64,000 nucleotides of DNA. It comes from Knoxdaviesia capensis. Lineage: Eukaryota > Ascomycota > Sordariomycetes > Microascales > Gondwanamycetaceae. Made by a program: the position numbers and the translations under genes. Positions 1 to 12,049 of the stretch are shown here, piece after piece (position 1 is the first letter of the stretch; every line of letters starts with the position of its first letter). Under the pieces are notes generated by a model. It was not told the DNA's origin and did no database searches. It saw only the letters and a program-made list of their open reading frames with translations. The stretch covers positions 248,001 to 312,000 of the forward strand of contig LNGK01000009.1 in the NCBI GenBank assembly GCA_001510575.1, written 5' to 3'.

Positions 1-339
1 TCTGGCATCGCTGGCTTCTTCGTCTCTTTCCAAACTTGCTAGCCACGAGGCTGTTGTTGTGCTAGTGCCTGGCGGTGAAGTTGCCGGTGGAATATCTGTA
101 CGAATGCATTTACCAACAAGATTCGAGGGTTAATAGCAGAGGTCAGCTCCTAGCGGTTCTCCGGCGCATTACTCTCATCTGAGGCACTCCTCCATCTTCT
201 TCACACATGCACGGCGCATCACTCCTGTTTGGCGATCTTGGATTGGCAAAAGAGCAATCTTTGCTTTGCCGGGGAAGGGAGCCAGGGTGGAAACATAGAG
301 CCAGTTGTGGGACTCTGCCTGGAGGTGCGCTACTGAGGA

Positions 340-375
340 CAGTACTGTACTGTACTGTAGTGAGTACTGTACTGC
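340..375. repeat. (GTACT)n pentamer repeat
   Basis: Two short runs of the 5-nt unit TACTG, separated by a few bases. The unit contains the palindrome GTAC, so the run can be read on either strand. The same motif recurs near 1889, 17375-17427 and 17699. Confidence 0.8.
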
Positions 376-1887
376 CCGTATACGTGCAATGGTACAGTGC
401 TTTCAACTGCAACAAGGGATCCGGCAACCTTGAGTACCGACATGGAGTCCGGGGGAATGAGCGAGAGAGCGATGCACCGGGGCCAGGGCTAGGAAGACGA
501 TGATGCCCTGCGAATTGATGTGAGATGGCAAGGGGGAGGGAGGGAAGAGGAGCAGTACCAAAACAGCCTGCCAATGCAGCCAGTCACAGACGGCGTATCG
601 ACCATCAAGTGTTTGTGTGAGTGCCTGTGTCTCAACAGTAAGGGGAGAAGGAGAAGATACCAGGGGAAGGCTATAATGCTGCCAGCATGCACTCAACAGT
701 CTTTCGAAGTGCGGGACGGGGACGGAACAGTTTGCTTGGAATACCGACCTGTGCATGCAGACAGGCCGCCGAAAAAACATTAAGACTTTTCTGACACTCC
801 AGTTGATGAACGGGCATCGCATATACAGTACACTCACCCTTTAGTGTCCTGCCTCCTCTATGCGGCGCCAATGGTTTCCTCCGACTGCTCTTTGTCTTTC
901 CCTCTTGTGCATTTCTTGGCGGGTCTGAGGAAATGTCGGGGTTCCGTGCTGGTGCCAAGATGCAGGCCATTCAGGGTTTACAGGATATAGGCAAAGAGAT
1001 ACAGGGCTAGAAGGATTGATATTACTGCGTGTCCCCACTATCCATGGGTTCGCGCCGCCAGAAGTGCAGATGAGTCCGATATCTGATATGCGCTGGGTCA
1101 CGCGGGTCAAGGTCAGCGACAGGGAGTGTGGCTGCGAGTTCGCGACCCAAAAGGAGGAAGAAACGTGCCCAGCGGGATCAGGGGGCTTGGAAGACAGGCG
1201 GGGAGAACGGCCAGATTCAGTGGCCAGAGGCACAAGTGTGATGGTCGAACCGGAACGTACTACCGACTGTGCCTTTCAGACATTACGCCTCTGACGAGAC
1301 TGGCGGGCTATATATGAGTTAGTTATAGAGAACACAAAAAAGAGAAGGATCTGGAAAGCCCGCAAACATGGGAAGTTCTGGAATGTCCTTGCGCCCGACC
1401 TTGTTCAATTTTAGAAGGCGCTGGTGGCTCCGTGGATTCCGTGCGACTGTATAACCTTCACCCAAACCGTGCGACTCCCCTATATCATGTAGATAGATAT
1501 TCCATCCACCCACCCCAATTAGCACACAGCACGACCGTATATAAGCGCCTTGGGGAATTACCTCTCTTTCACGATATACCCATATTTGGCGACTGAAAAA
1601 AACAAAACCAAACCAAAAGGCAAAAACAGGAGGCCGGGACGTGCGAACCTGATGCGATCCAGGGACTGTCGATCCCAGAGTTCCACGTCACAGGTGTTTG
1701 CTTGTTACACGTTTGTGCCTCTCTTCGAAAGGGCCCGCGCTTTTTTTTTTTTCTTTTTTTTTTTTTGGGGCCGTTTTGTGTGCATGTGAATGTGACGCTG
1801 TGACACTTCAGATGGACTCTTCAGGCCAACTGCTTGCTGTACGGTACATACTGAGGTGACCGTCCTTTTTGAACCGTGAATGGCGAC

Positions 1888-1909
1888 ACTGTACAGTACA
1901 GTACAGGCC
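1888..1909. repeat. (GTACA)n pentamer repeat
   Basis: A run of the unit ACAGT/GTACA, the reverse complement of the unit at 340-375, with four uninterrupted copies in otherwise unremarkable intergenic DNA. Confidence 0.8.
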
Positions 1910-4900
1910 AAGTGCCGATATTGCCCGCCGCTGGCTGGCCGTCGGGCCTGAGATGCGGGCTTTTTCGTGCTCTTCCCTCGAATTTCCAAAGTGTGTGCAC
2001 TACAGAACCTCTTCTCCAGCTCTAATATTCTTGGGAAGACCAACTCTTTGGTGTGGCACACTAACTTGCGAAGATGCGCCCGCCATGGCCGAACTGAACT
2101 CTCAGGGACACGGTATAAAAAACGGGGCGACTGTCTCGATTTGGGTGTGGGGGGGTGGTGGACGCCGGACGAAGGAGGACAAATTTGGACAGAAAGAAAA
2201 AAGAAGAAAAAAAAAAGCAAAGGAAGAGTGTGGGTTGCTCGCTCGCTTGCATGCGCGGAACGACGTCGGCTTCCTCCTAGACATGGCGGCCTTCGCCGAG
2301 GGACGTTTCTTTCTCGGGGGCTGAGCACAGCTGTTGGACCTAAATCCCACGAGTGCATGTTGTAGCACTGCGAGTATCAACGCTTCCCAGTGAGTGGGAT
2401 TTCAGAAAGCAAAGCGACCGCAGAACCGACGGCATTCGGTCCACAGAAACGGCCAAGGCCCTTTCTCAAAGGACCAGTCTACGCAGGCGGAGGGAGTCCG
2501 GCCTGCGGTTGTGAATACGCTCGCCGTCGGACGAACGCTGTGCGGCGAGCGAGCGACATGTTTACATAGAGACCGAAGATAAGAAAACGACGACCCCCAG
2601 GCCCGAAGCGGTCCAAGTGCGTCGTGACGAGATGTGCGAGGGAGCTGAGGACAAGGCAGAAAGCGTGATTACAACCTGCGCGTGCGCGAGTCACCCCAAC
2701 TCTCCAGGCTATGATAGATGGGGAAACCTCGTCCTCGTACACCCCCCTTTCCCCCCGTTTTGTTTGGGACCTTCATCCCCCCCTTCTCCTTCCCCCTGAC
2801 CCAGGCTGGTGGACAAAAAGAACAGGGTTCACGGAGTCAATTGTGTGATCTACAGACAACGTTGGGGCTTGCTTCGATTTTGGCTGGGAGGGAGGGAACA
2901 GACCTCCGCGACCTATGGGTGACGGAGGATTGAGACGTGCTTTGGAGGGGATAGCACCCAGCTCTTGGGCCCAAGAATGGATGAAATAAGAAATGAAAAA
3001 AAAGAGGATAGAGGATAGAGGGTCGGTGGGTTTTAAGTTGTTTCGTAGGTTCCCAGCTCAAGGGGGTCGTCTAAAGTAGAAGGTCAAACTGGGTAGATGA
3101 AGTTGAGGCTTGTGAATGCGGTCGGTTAGTCGGTAGGTGCTGTTGCATTGACTAGATAGGAGATACTACAGAATGACATTGCCAAGAGGCAGGTTATGTA
3201 TGAGAGCAGTAACAGCCACCGGTGCGATGGAGTGAAGAGACAGTCTGAAGGCCATCAGAATCACGGGAGAGAGCCGCACACATCACACATCACATCACAC
3301 TTCATCTCTCAGAAGTAAGAACACCTCTTGAGTCGACAGCGCGCTCGGAAGAGAAGAGAGCGATGAGGGGATCGATAGTGTCACGTCAACCACCCTGGCT
3401 GGCCCGTGATAGGAGGCATGAAGAATGACCACAATTGGTCCTCTTGATATTGGTTGGTGATAAGAAGATCCTTGTTCTCGAATGCTCAGACGGCGACAGC
3501 AGGCATGTGCCCTGCAAGAATCCAAAACCTGCCAAAGACAGCAAAAGGGAACCAACGGGATCTAGCACGGAACGAACCAAGAAAGCTTTCCCCTGCAGGC
3601 CCCCTAAGGCTTGATTGAAGCTTGCTAGAGCTTTGCACTTACACAGAGCGACAAAGGATAGGGAGGAGAGGTGGAAAGCGAACGTCACGGCGCGGTGGTC
3701 CCTTGGGAAACTAAGCCGCTGGAAAAGTCGAATGCCTTGTTCCGTGCATCTTGTTGTTATCTCGGTCAACTAGAGCGCAGTGTTTCTCCTCAAACACGCT
3801 CGGACTTTCGCAGGTTTCTTGATGTCTGTTATGTTTGTATTGAATTGCCGTTCGCGATACATCCCCGGCGTGGGGGCAGACCAGGAAAGACCGGCTCCTC
3901 CTTCGCACCTTCTGAATCTTGAAACTTCCCCGTCGACCGCGCGAACTGTTCTAGAACATGCACATGCTTTTTCTTCCTTTCTTTTTTTCTTCTTTTTTTT
4001 TCTTCGATTTTTTTTCCGAGGGGCTTTTTTTTGCGTTTGCTTTTTTTTTTTGTTCACTTCTTCTTTCAAAACTGGGATAGCGGGATGGCCCACCAGCCAC
4101 GTTCTCCTTGTTACGTTTTTGAATTGTCACGGAGACGCTTTAGACCAGACTATCTGCAGCATACCCCCCTCGGTCGAGACCGACGGATAGAATGCGTATG
4201 ACTGGAGCCCTATCCATTCTCCGAGCTGTGTGGCGATGGTATGTGTCTCTTCGGAAGCAGTCTCGATTGCGAGCCACCGCCGCCCATTTTGGGCCTCCCG
4301 AGTATCGCCAGCTTGCTGTTTGGGCAGGCCCATTTGCTGTAATCTCCGTGATGCACTGGTGAACAGACTACTTATCACTCTCTCTCGCGGGATGTGGCGA
4401 GATGTGCTGGCATCGCAGGTCCCACCGCCACCACGGTGGTTGACGTCTTCCAAACCAGGACAATTTTCTTTGCTTTTTCCGAGCTGCCGAGATGAGATTG
4501 CCCCGAGCCTGTGGGATATATACTCGAAAGGGCCTTTTATTTTGTTTTATTTTATTTTATTTTGTATTTTATTCTATCCTTTATATTTTCCTTCATTTCG
4601 AGAGCTGATTCCCGGGGCAATCCGGGCCGATGCAGAACTGAGGAAACGAACGCTGACGTCTATCTCACGATGCGGCACAAACACGACTTCCAGTCCAGAG
4701 AAGGAAACTCCCGGAACGAAAAAGAAAGAAATGCGCCGAGTTCTCCAAAATTGCGCAACATATCAGATGGATCTGACGAGATGGTGCTCCACTGCTCGAC
4801 TGTTCCGCAACCTTCCTTTCTCTGTCGGGGTACTTACAGATTCTTTTCTTTTGTCTCTCATACACCCCCCCATGACGGGTTCCCCCATCTTCGGGAGTGT

Positions 4901-5133
4901 GATTGAGGGGGAAAAAAAAAAGAAAAGAAAAGTCAGGCAGTATCACGCGACTTGACATTCGAGAAGAACCCACCGAAGCAGAGGTTCACAAGTTCTCGGT
5001 AATCCAGAGGGATAAGATCAAAAGAAGAACCAAGAAGGCTGTCGCAATTTGACTAGATCTGATTAACAAGATCACGTCGCACAACCCCTCAACCCTAACC
5101 CCACCCTTAGAATCTGCTTCCTCACATCCTTTT

Positions 5134-5222
5134 TCTGAATCATTCTCTGAATCATTCATTCTCTGAATCATTCATTCTCTGAATCATTCATTCTCTGAAT
5201 CATTCATTCTCTGAATCATTTT
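5134..5222. repeat. 16-bp tandem repeat
   Basis: Four perfect head-to-tail copies of a 16-bp unit (CATTCATTCTCTGAAT) from 5153 to 5216, preceded by a shortened copy of 12 bp at 5141-5152 and another partial copy. Only one strand is pyrimidine-rich. The perfect identity suggests recent slippage. No gene overlaps it. Confidence 0.9.
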
Positions 5223-6150
5223 CTTATCCATTTCCTTCAAAACTTACCCTTTTATATAGCCTCTTTCCCCTGCTTCCCATTTTCTGAATCCTTACTAGAA
5301 CATCCCCGGTCCACAGGTTCATTTGACACAAGGCCCTCAACGCCATGACCGAGAAGAATTCTCCCCTTTAGCCGGGCCGGTTACGCCCAGCACGTCTATT
5401 ATTGGTGGTGATGTGACCACGGAGCTCAAACGCGAACATCGTATGCGTACAAACATCATGTTTGGGACGCTTCGCTGGACATGTCAACCATAGTCATTAT
5501 CGTGGTGTATGATTCTCACAACAACACATGCGAGATACACCAATACGAGTATGGTAGCCGTTCGATGAGCCTGTCGGCGGCATGTGATCTACTCGATCTA
5601 TTACACCAATCCAGTTATATGCTTGTGTTTAATTGGACAACAGAGTGCTCGCACATACCCACCCAGCCATGACGCCGCAAATCTGAGCGGAGATCCCAGC
5701 CGACCTTCGCTTCCGCACCGATCTTTAGACGCCAAGGCAAATGGTCAAGAAACAGGCTGAGCAGCTCCTCCTCATGAGCAGCACAAACAAGCTTGAGCAA
5801 AAGCTAGAGGAGTACGTTGTTGCAGGCATTTCCCTTCTAGATAGGAAATGCGACGAGGGAAGGATTGGCCTGGGGCGCGGCGCACGTACCCAAGAACGCA
5901 AGACGTTGCTGAAGCACGAGCTACAGCTTATGACGAGCGTCTCTGTCTTACGGACAACTGGCTCGCAGCTTGCGGGCCGCCGGATGGACCATGCCGACTT
6001 TCCCCGGGCTCAGAAAAGGGTCAAGTCATAGAGACCGCCGGATAAGTTGAAGGTGTTCCGCAAAGCACTTGTCAACGCACACGGCGCTGAACACGATACG
6101 TTTCGCCGGATGTGGTGCCCCATCGCACATGAGTGCCGAGACCATCCAGC

Positions 6151-6360
6151 CGCCGCCCATCTTCTCAATGCCAATATCGGCCTGGTAACGGCGCGGGCTG
6201 TACGCGGAGATGATCAGGGGCATATCTGGAGTCCCGAGAACGGCATCCTTTCAGCCGCCGCCCATATTGTTGATGTCAATATCGGCGAGGTAACGGCCCG
6301 GGCTCTATTCGGAGACGATACCGAGCATACCGAGAGTCCCGAGAACGGCATCCTAAGGCA
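6151..6360. repeat. 105-bp imperfect tandem duplication, possibly in a relic gene
   Basis: The block beginning with CGCCGCCCAT at 6151 is repeated at 6256, a period of 105 bp or exactly 35 codons. Both copies end in the shared run AGTCCCGAGAACGGCATCCT. On the plus strand both copies lie in one open frame (6047-6424), giving two related peptides each ending in SPENGIL. On the minus strand the same DNA reads SPRRYQADIGIEKMGGG in one copy, but the other copy has stops. A codon-multiple period suggests coding origin, but I do not recognise a family and cannot say which strand was coding. Confidence 0.5.
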
Positions 6361-8046
6361 TAGAGACTTTGGGCGGCTTATTGATACCGGGAAAGCCGTG
6401 ATCTTGCCCCTGACCAACGGCTAAACCTTTTCTTCCTTAACATGGATATTGGCCGACTGAGAGCACCGTTCACGGCGCACCACCTCCATAAGCGAGAACT
6501 TCAGTTCAAGACGGCGTTTCGCCCGGCTACGAAGCCCCTATTTCAAGTTTGCGATAACACTATCGTTGCGTAGACGTCGCGGCGAAGTACTCGGGCGGCA
6601 CCTTGCGGACATGCACCGGCTCGCGTCTCCCGCGCGGACTCTATCGGGCCTTGCCAGATCCGGACCTTCAGAAACTGCATACTCTCACAAGGTGTCTCGC
6701 TAGCTTGTAGCTTGGCTGTTTTGTCCGCCGAAGAGGCAAATCGGTTTGGGGATGTTGATTCTTCTACCCCGCTGGATCTGCTGGATGATGATGGTGAGGA
6801 TCTTGCGGCGACGCTGTCCACCCAGGCTTCGCTCGCCAGCATTCACCGTCCCAAGACACGCAAGGGCGAGGATAGCGGCGAGAATAGCCACGAGGACGAG
6901 GACGAGGAGGCCGGGAACGACTCGCAGGGCACATTTTCCGGGAGCAACTAGCTTGAGCCGCGTTTATCGACAGGTCTCTCGTACGACACATATGTCCGAG
7001 AGTGCCAGATTCCACGCCCCCCTACCTGTTCCAAGACACAACACGAGATATCGGCTCGCGGCCCTGCAAGACAGCCATTGTCCCCCCGGGGATTTTGAGG
7101 GCACGGCCCGAGACACATACACCCCCTCCCTTGTCCCTCCCCGGAGGCAACTCCGGACCGGCGCCGAGATATCTCCACGGCCACCACCACGCTGCGGGGG
7201 ACGGCGTTCAGGACTCTCTGTGTGTCTCGAAGGTTGGCCTGGCCGCCTGAGAATGACGGTACCGTGCATTTGAGCCCGTGCGTTTGAGCGTGCAAGTCGC
7301 CCGCGGTCCACGCCATGTGCGCGGGGGTTCGCAATTGCTGATGATGGCTGCAGTATGATGGGTTGGTGCTGGAGCACGGCGGGTTTTAGCCCCTCCGTTT
7401 GATTTTGATGCATGGGTGGGTACCCATACCGAGGCTTCCACGGCCAGCACCGAATTGGCGGTCAAGAGGGGGAAACGGGGGCTGCAAGAGAGTTAAGAGG
7501 TCTGGACTGGACGTCGGAAATGTACCGGATCTTTACGGAGAGAGGAAAGGAATCAGTTACACTAGTTACGGAGGGGAAGACACATTGCCCCTCCCACATG
7601 AGATCTGCAGATAATAGACAGAGAACGAGTGTTGCCGGGCTATTTTCGCGGAAACGTAAACGTCGAAATGTATTTCCATGGTTCAGAATTCAAATCAAAC
7701 CCCCCCAACTTTGCCATTATACGCCGTTTGCCTAAACCCATGTGTGTATCATGGTTTGGTATGCCCAGAGAAAACAAGAATGAAAAGAGAAACATGGAAA
7801 AAAGGAACACCCAAGGAACAGGCTGGGAGAGGAATTACTCTCTCCCCGCCACCTCATCCCGCCGAAAAAAAAAAAAAGAAAAGTAACGCCTCCGTCATAT
7901 CATATATCCCGCATGGAGATATGAAGGTCCGTGTCGGAGGTTGCTCAAAGTGATGATGTAATGAAAACTTTTGGTGTACCCTGTTTATTTCCGCATCATC
8001 CTCAACCCAGAACTTCTTTTTATTTATTCTTCCCTTTGGTCTGCGC

Positions 8047-9455
8047 TTAGACCTTGAGGGCAGCCTCAAGAGCCTTCTTCTTCTTCTCGATGCGCTTGAC
8101 GGCCTTGGCACCCATGATACCACCTCCCCAGGCCTTGCGAGCAGCTTCGGTCTTCTCGAGGTAGCCGTCCTTAACGGCAGACACAAGCTTGGACAGCTCG
8201 GTCTTGTCCTCAGAGCGGACCTCGGTGATGGCGAGGACAGCAGCGGTCTGAAAGAGAGAGGCATGCATGTTAGGATACAAGTTCGTTGAGCGAGTGCCAA
8301 ATGATAGGACTGAAAACTAACCTTCTTGTGCACGACAGTGCCAAGACGGGCCTTGCCCTTGATGATGGCGTAGGGGATGCCCATCTTGCGGCAGAGAGCG
8401 GGGAGGAAGACAACGAGCTCGATAGGGTCGACATCGTTGGGGATCAGGACGAGCGAGGCCTTCTTGTTCTCAATCAGGCCAACAACGTGGTTGAGACCGT
8501 ACTTGACAACGTAGGGCTTCTTGCTGACATCCTCCTTCTTCTTGCCCTCCTTGATGGCGGTGGCCTCCTTCAGGAGACGCTCCTTCTTCTCAGCGCTCGA
8601 CTCGGGGCGGTACTTGTTGAGGAGCTTAAAGGCCTGGGCGGCGGTGTTGCGGTCCAGAACGTGCTGGAACTGGGCGAGCGCCGGGGGAACCTTCAGGCGC
8701 ATCTGCAGCACCTTCTTCTGGCGCTGGAGGCGCACATACTCGGGCCACTTCACCATACGCGAGACATTGCGGCGGGGCTGGATGTCCTGGCCAATGGCGA
8801 AGCTGCGAGGGCGCTTCTCAAGGAGAGGGTTCTGTATACAAACGACGAGAGACATTCAGTTAGTATGACTATACTACAGCGGCTGAGAGGACATATCAGG
8901 GAGATATCACGTACCTTGGCGGCCTTCTTGACTCCCGACGACTTGGCGCCGAAAGGCGCGGGGGCGACCTTCTTTCCGGTGTTCTTGGGGGGCTGTCATT
9001 GAGAAAAAGAAGAAACATCAGCGAAAATGGCCTTCCAAATTCGGTCTTCTTCTGAACTCTAAACGAGGGCGGGATTGATGATAAGATCCAGGCAAACACC
9101 ATGGACCTTCTCATTCATGCACCGCCCTCCAGCCAGACAGCACCAGCATCTCTTGTCACCTTCCCATATTCCAGAGAAGAAGAGAACGCTGGCGGAGAAT
9201 CCCCGAGAGACTAGACAGAATGGTTGAGGCCAAGAGCAACTACACATGTTCCAGTGATTATGTTGCTGATGGTTGCTCATCCAAGCCGCATCCAATCTCT
9301 CGCGGATTCTCTCTCTCTAGGTCTGCAATCAGACAAAGAGGTGTTTGGGTGAACCGTCAATTGCATTTCGGCAATGACAGACACATTGAAGCTACAGAAT
9401 AGCCTGTCGAGTCGAAGAAGAATCTCTTCTATGTGGGAATGTCGCTCCTTACCAT
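8047..9455 (-). CDS. RPL8: 60S ribosomal protein eL8 (L8/L7a)
   Basis: Structural protein of the large ribosomal subunit, L7Ae/L30e RNA-binding superfamily. Exons, read on the minus strand: ATG alone (9455-9453), 8992-8915, 8831-8322 and 8247-8047, giving 263 aa (yeast eL8 is 256). The N-terminus reads M-PPKNTGKKVAPAPFGAK, then NPLLEKRPRSFAIGQDIQP, typical of fungal eL8. The L7Ae core includes KYGLNHVVGLIENKKASLV and GIPYAIIKGKARLG. The tail is lysine-rich. The long exon and last two introns are clear. The first exon is inferred: the acceptor at 8993 (ATGACAG) is followed in frame by CCC CCC AAG with no usable ATG, and ATG followed by GTAAGG at 9455 fits the common fungal pattern of a start codon directly abutting the first intron. 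A weaker alternative, ATG before GTGTTT, is at 9102. It is divergent from NCS6. Confidence 0.93.
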
Positions 9456-9937
9456 GATTGCGGATGAGTTGGGCGGATGTTCACGAATTGTGTTGGTGAT
9501 GGGTCGTGCTTGGAGATTAGAAGGGGAGAAAAAAGTTCGTGGAATATACCTGGGGATCCTTTTAAAAAAGATTTCGTGTGCACAGTATCTGGGACCCGCC
9601 AAAATTTCGATTAGGGCTTTTGTGCGTGTGGCTAGATATGTGGCTGGAGCATCACGTGCATCGTGGCGTGGGCGGAAATTTATCAGACCCGCTAAAAAGT
9701 TTATCTGGCCAATCACAACCTATCGGCTTTCTTGCCTCATGGCATCCGAAGACTCATCTTCCAACTTCGAGATGTGAGATTTTTCAGTGAAAACCCCCTA
9801 TATTTATACATATATTTTATCCTATATCTTGCAGACAATATTCTTGTATCCGCGGATACTCATAAAGCAACATCCCCACTACCATCTCGCAGAGTGGTTC
9901 GTGCAACTGTGACTCTACCCCTCCATCCTCCACAAGA
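9456..9937. promoter_or_regulatory. Shared promoter between eL8 and NCS6
   Basis: About 480 bp separate the two divergent start codons. Visible elements are TTAGGG in the context ATTAGGGCTTT (9610-9619; AGCCCTAA on the eL8 strand), an E-box CACGTG (9653-9658) and a CCAAT box (9709-9713). TTAGGG/CCCTAA-type boxes are known in ribosomal protein promoters of many ascomycetes, so the first element is a reasonable eL8 control site. The assignment is by motif only. Confidence 0.5.
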
Positions 9938-11158
9938 ATGGCCCCCAGTCTTTGCGTTCGCTGCAAGACGGCGCGGGCCCTTGTTAAACGGCCAAAGAAC
10001 CACGACAAGCTTTGCAAAGACTGCTTTATCTTTGTGTTCGAGGATGAAGTGCACCATACCATAGTGCAGTCGGGCCTGTTTTACCGGGGCGAGAAAGTGG
10101 CTATCGGAGCATCGGGCGGCAAGGATTCCACCGTGCTGGCAGCCGTGCTAAAGACCTTGAACGAGCGACACGACTACGGGCTGAACCTGGAGCTGCTGAG
10201 CATCGACGAGGGTATCACGGGGTACCGGGACGATTCTCTGGAAACCGTCAAGCAGAACGCCGTGGACTATGAAATGCCATTGACGATTGTCGGCTACGGC
10301 GAGCTGTACGGCTGGACAATGGACCAGGTGGTGGCCACGATCGGCAAGAAGGGCAACTGCACATATTGCGGCGTGTTCCGGAGGCAGGCCCTCGATCGCG
10401 GCGCGCGGCGCTTGGGAATCAAGCACGTGGTCACCGGCCACAATGCGGACGACGTCGCGGAGACGGTGATGATGAACCTGCTGCGCGGCGACCTACCACG
10501 CCTGTCACGGAGCACCAGCATAGTCACGGGCGACGGCCGGGCTGACGATGTTAAGCGCAGCAAGCCGCTGAAGTACTGCTACGAGAAGGAGATTGTGCTG
10601 TACGCGCACCACCGCAAGCTCGTGTACTTCAGCACCGAGTGCATCTACAGCCCCGAGGCGTTCCGGGGCACGGCGCGGGCGCTAATCAAGAGCTTAGAGC
10701 GGGTGCGGCCCAGTGCGATCCTCGATATCGTGCGCAGCGGCGAGGATATGGCGCGCCTAGTCGATGGCATCGGGGATGCGGCATGTGGGTGCGCGGAGCC
10801 GGCAGCGTCGGCCCAGGAGAACTTCGAGCCCAGAGGATGTGGAGGATCGGCTGGTGGAGACGTGATTGGTGTCACGCAGCAGCTGAGTGCGGCGACCCTG
10901 CAAGAGAAGGAGGCGATAGAGGGGCTGGAGGTTGAGATAACGGTGGATTCGGTTCGTGGACCCGCAAGAACGGGCGACGGCAAGAAGAAAAAGCCCCCGG
11001 CATCCGTCACCAGCGAGGTGTCAACACTTACCAATAAACCTGCACTACAAACCCTCCGGCGATGTCAGCGCTGCGGCTACATGTCAAGCCAGCTGATCTG
11101 CCAAGCTTGCATGCTTCTCGAGGGACTCAACAAGAACCGACCACAGGTTCAAATCTAG
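9938..11158 (+). CDS. NCS6: Cytoplasmic tRNA 2-thiolation protein 1 (Ncs6/Ctu1)
   Basis: Adenylates and thiolates wobble uridine 34 of tRNAs for Lys, Glu and Gln in the cytosol, working with Ncs2/Ctu2 and the sulfur carrier Urm1. The gene is one exon of 406 aa. Visible motifs: zinc-binding pairs C6-x2-C9 and C26-x2-C29, the PP-loop ATP-binding motif SGGKDS at 59-64, the family signature GNCTYCGVFRR near 145, a GHNADDVAETV motif near 167, and a C-terminal CQRCGYMSSQLICQACMLL zinc ribbon. The start ATG sits before the conserved APSLCVRC. A less conserved Gly/Ala-rich insert of about 80 residues (roughly 280-360) precedes the last zinc ribbon, so the protein is longer than yeast Ncs6. It shares a promoter with eL8 and converges on the complex I subunit gene. 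Confidence 0.97.
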   Translation: MAPSLCVRCKTARALVKRPKNHDKLCKDCFIFVFEDEVHHTIVQSGLFYRGEKVAIGASGGKDSTVLAAVLKTLNERHDYGLNLELLSIDEGITGYRDDSLETVKQNAVDYEMPLTIVGYGELYGWTMDQVVATIGKKGNCTYCGVFRRQALDRGARRLGIKHVVTGHNADDVAETVMMNLLRGDLPRLSRSTSIVTGDGRADDVKRSKPLKYCYEKEIVLYAHHRKLVYFSTECIYSPEAFRGTARALIKSLERVRPSAILDIVRSGEDMARLVDGIGDAACGCAEPAASAQENFEPRGCGGSAGGDVIGVTQQLSAATLQEKEAIEGLEVEITVDSVRGPARTGDGKKKKPPASVTSEVSTLTNKPALQTLRRCQRCGYMSSQLICQACMLLEGLNKNRPQVQI

Positions 11159-11475
11159 AACAAAGCACCAGAAAAAAAAAGCAGAAGATCATGAAATGAA
11201 AAAAAAATATCCATTCAACACCTCTACGAATATGGCGTACGGGCCTCAGGAGACGAATCTAATATCTCTCAAACAGGCGGTATTCTCCTCTTCCTCCGTC
11301 TGATTTGTACATTGTGATATGAACATAGTCCAGCGGACTGCGTCAACGCTGGTCTTCTCGGGTTATTGTGGTTTGGGTGGTGGTGTAAGGTGAATATAAG
11401 CAACATGGACAGAAGAACGACGCTCGGGAGTCTGCTCGCTCGTGGTTTCGGGTATTGTTTGAGGTCGCATCGGGT

Positions 11476-12049
11476 TTATGATATACGCTTCTCGAGCTAG
11501 ATTCGTGCAGCACTGTGGTCAATTGGGTGCCCGAAGACTGAAGTTTCAAAGGGAACGAAGAAGCCTTACCTTCCACACACTGTTCAGCTCGAATCCAGCC
11601 GGGGCGAATGGCTGGTCTGTCTGGCCTCGTAGTTTACCGGTCAACCGGCGGTCACGCTCCATCACTGGATCATCGATAGAAAGGTTAGCTACTCGAACAG
11701 CAGATTGGATGTCGGCGAGGGGGGTCAGGTAATCGTACTTTGCTATACATCGAGAAAAGAAGCAATTGTTAGCACGAGCAAGCTCCTTAAAGCACCGTCC
11801 TGTTGATTTCCCTCAAAGAATCAATCACCAACCTTATCCCATTGGTCTAACGAGTAGCGAGTCGGCTTGCCGCCATTGTACAGCGACTTGACGGCAGCGA
11901 CACCAATGCCAGAGATGCCAAACATCTATAGGAAGCCAACTGTTAGTCTAAACAGGTGAACCATCAGCTTCAATCGCGAGGAAAAGGCTGGGGGTGCGTA
12001 CGGCCGTCATGATGGCGTAGGGAATCAAGGTCTCGAAGGGGACAGGCAT
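11476..12049 (-). CDS. NADH:ubiquinone oxidoreductase MWFE-type subunit (NDUFA1/9.5 kDa)
   Basis: Small accessory subunit of mitochondrial complex I, anchored in the inner membrane by one N-terminal helix. Exons on the minus strand: 12049-12002, 11925-11829, 11664-11570 and 11496-11476, giving 86 aa. It begins MPVPFETLIPYAIMTA, continues MFGISGIGVAAVKS (membrane segment), then DQWDK, ERDRRLTGKLRGQTD and FELNSVWK, and ends LEKRIS. The ERDRRLTG-RGQ core and the LEKR end are family hallmarks. The second intron needs the donor GTGATT at 11828, four bases beyond a tempting GTTGGT, because only this keeps the frame and gives DKVVMERDRR. The last exon is only 21 nt including the stop. It is divergent from the SAS3 gene and convergent with NCS6. 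Confidence 0.9.

Larger units (their letters stand above)
1..8046. other. Gene-poor intergenic region
   Basis: I see no gene in this 8-kb stretch. Open frames are short, overlap on both strands and match nothing I recognise. It holds T-rich or A-rich tracts (about 1741-1766, 2205-2216, 3970-4050, 4530-4580, 7864-7876), pentameric GTACT repeats, a 16-bp tandem repeat and a 105-bp tandem duplication, listed separately. CpA and TpG dinucleotides are present at ordinary levels, so this is not RIP-destroyed sequence. The part nearest 8047 is presumably the 3' flank of the eL8 gene. A poorly conserved, intron-rich gene or a non-coding RNA could be missed here. Confidence 0.55.

Noticed and set aside
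143..7886. Many open frames of 60-240 codons in the first 8 kb on both strands
   Set aside because: They overlap each other in opposite strands and frames, are low in complexity or run through poly-T tracts, and contain no recognisable domain.
8286..9002. Long plus-strand open frame opposite eL8
   Set aside because: It is the antisense shadow of the ribosomal protein exons and introns, with Leu/Leu/Ala-rich translation typical of such shadows.
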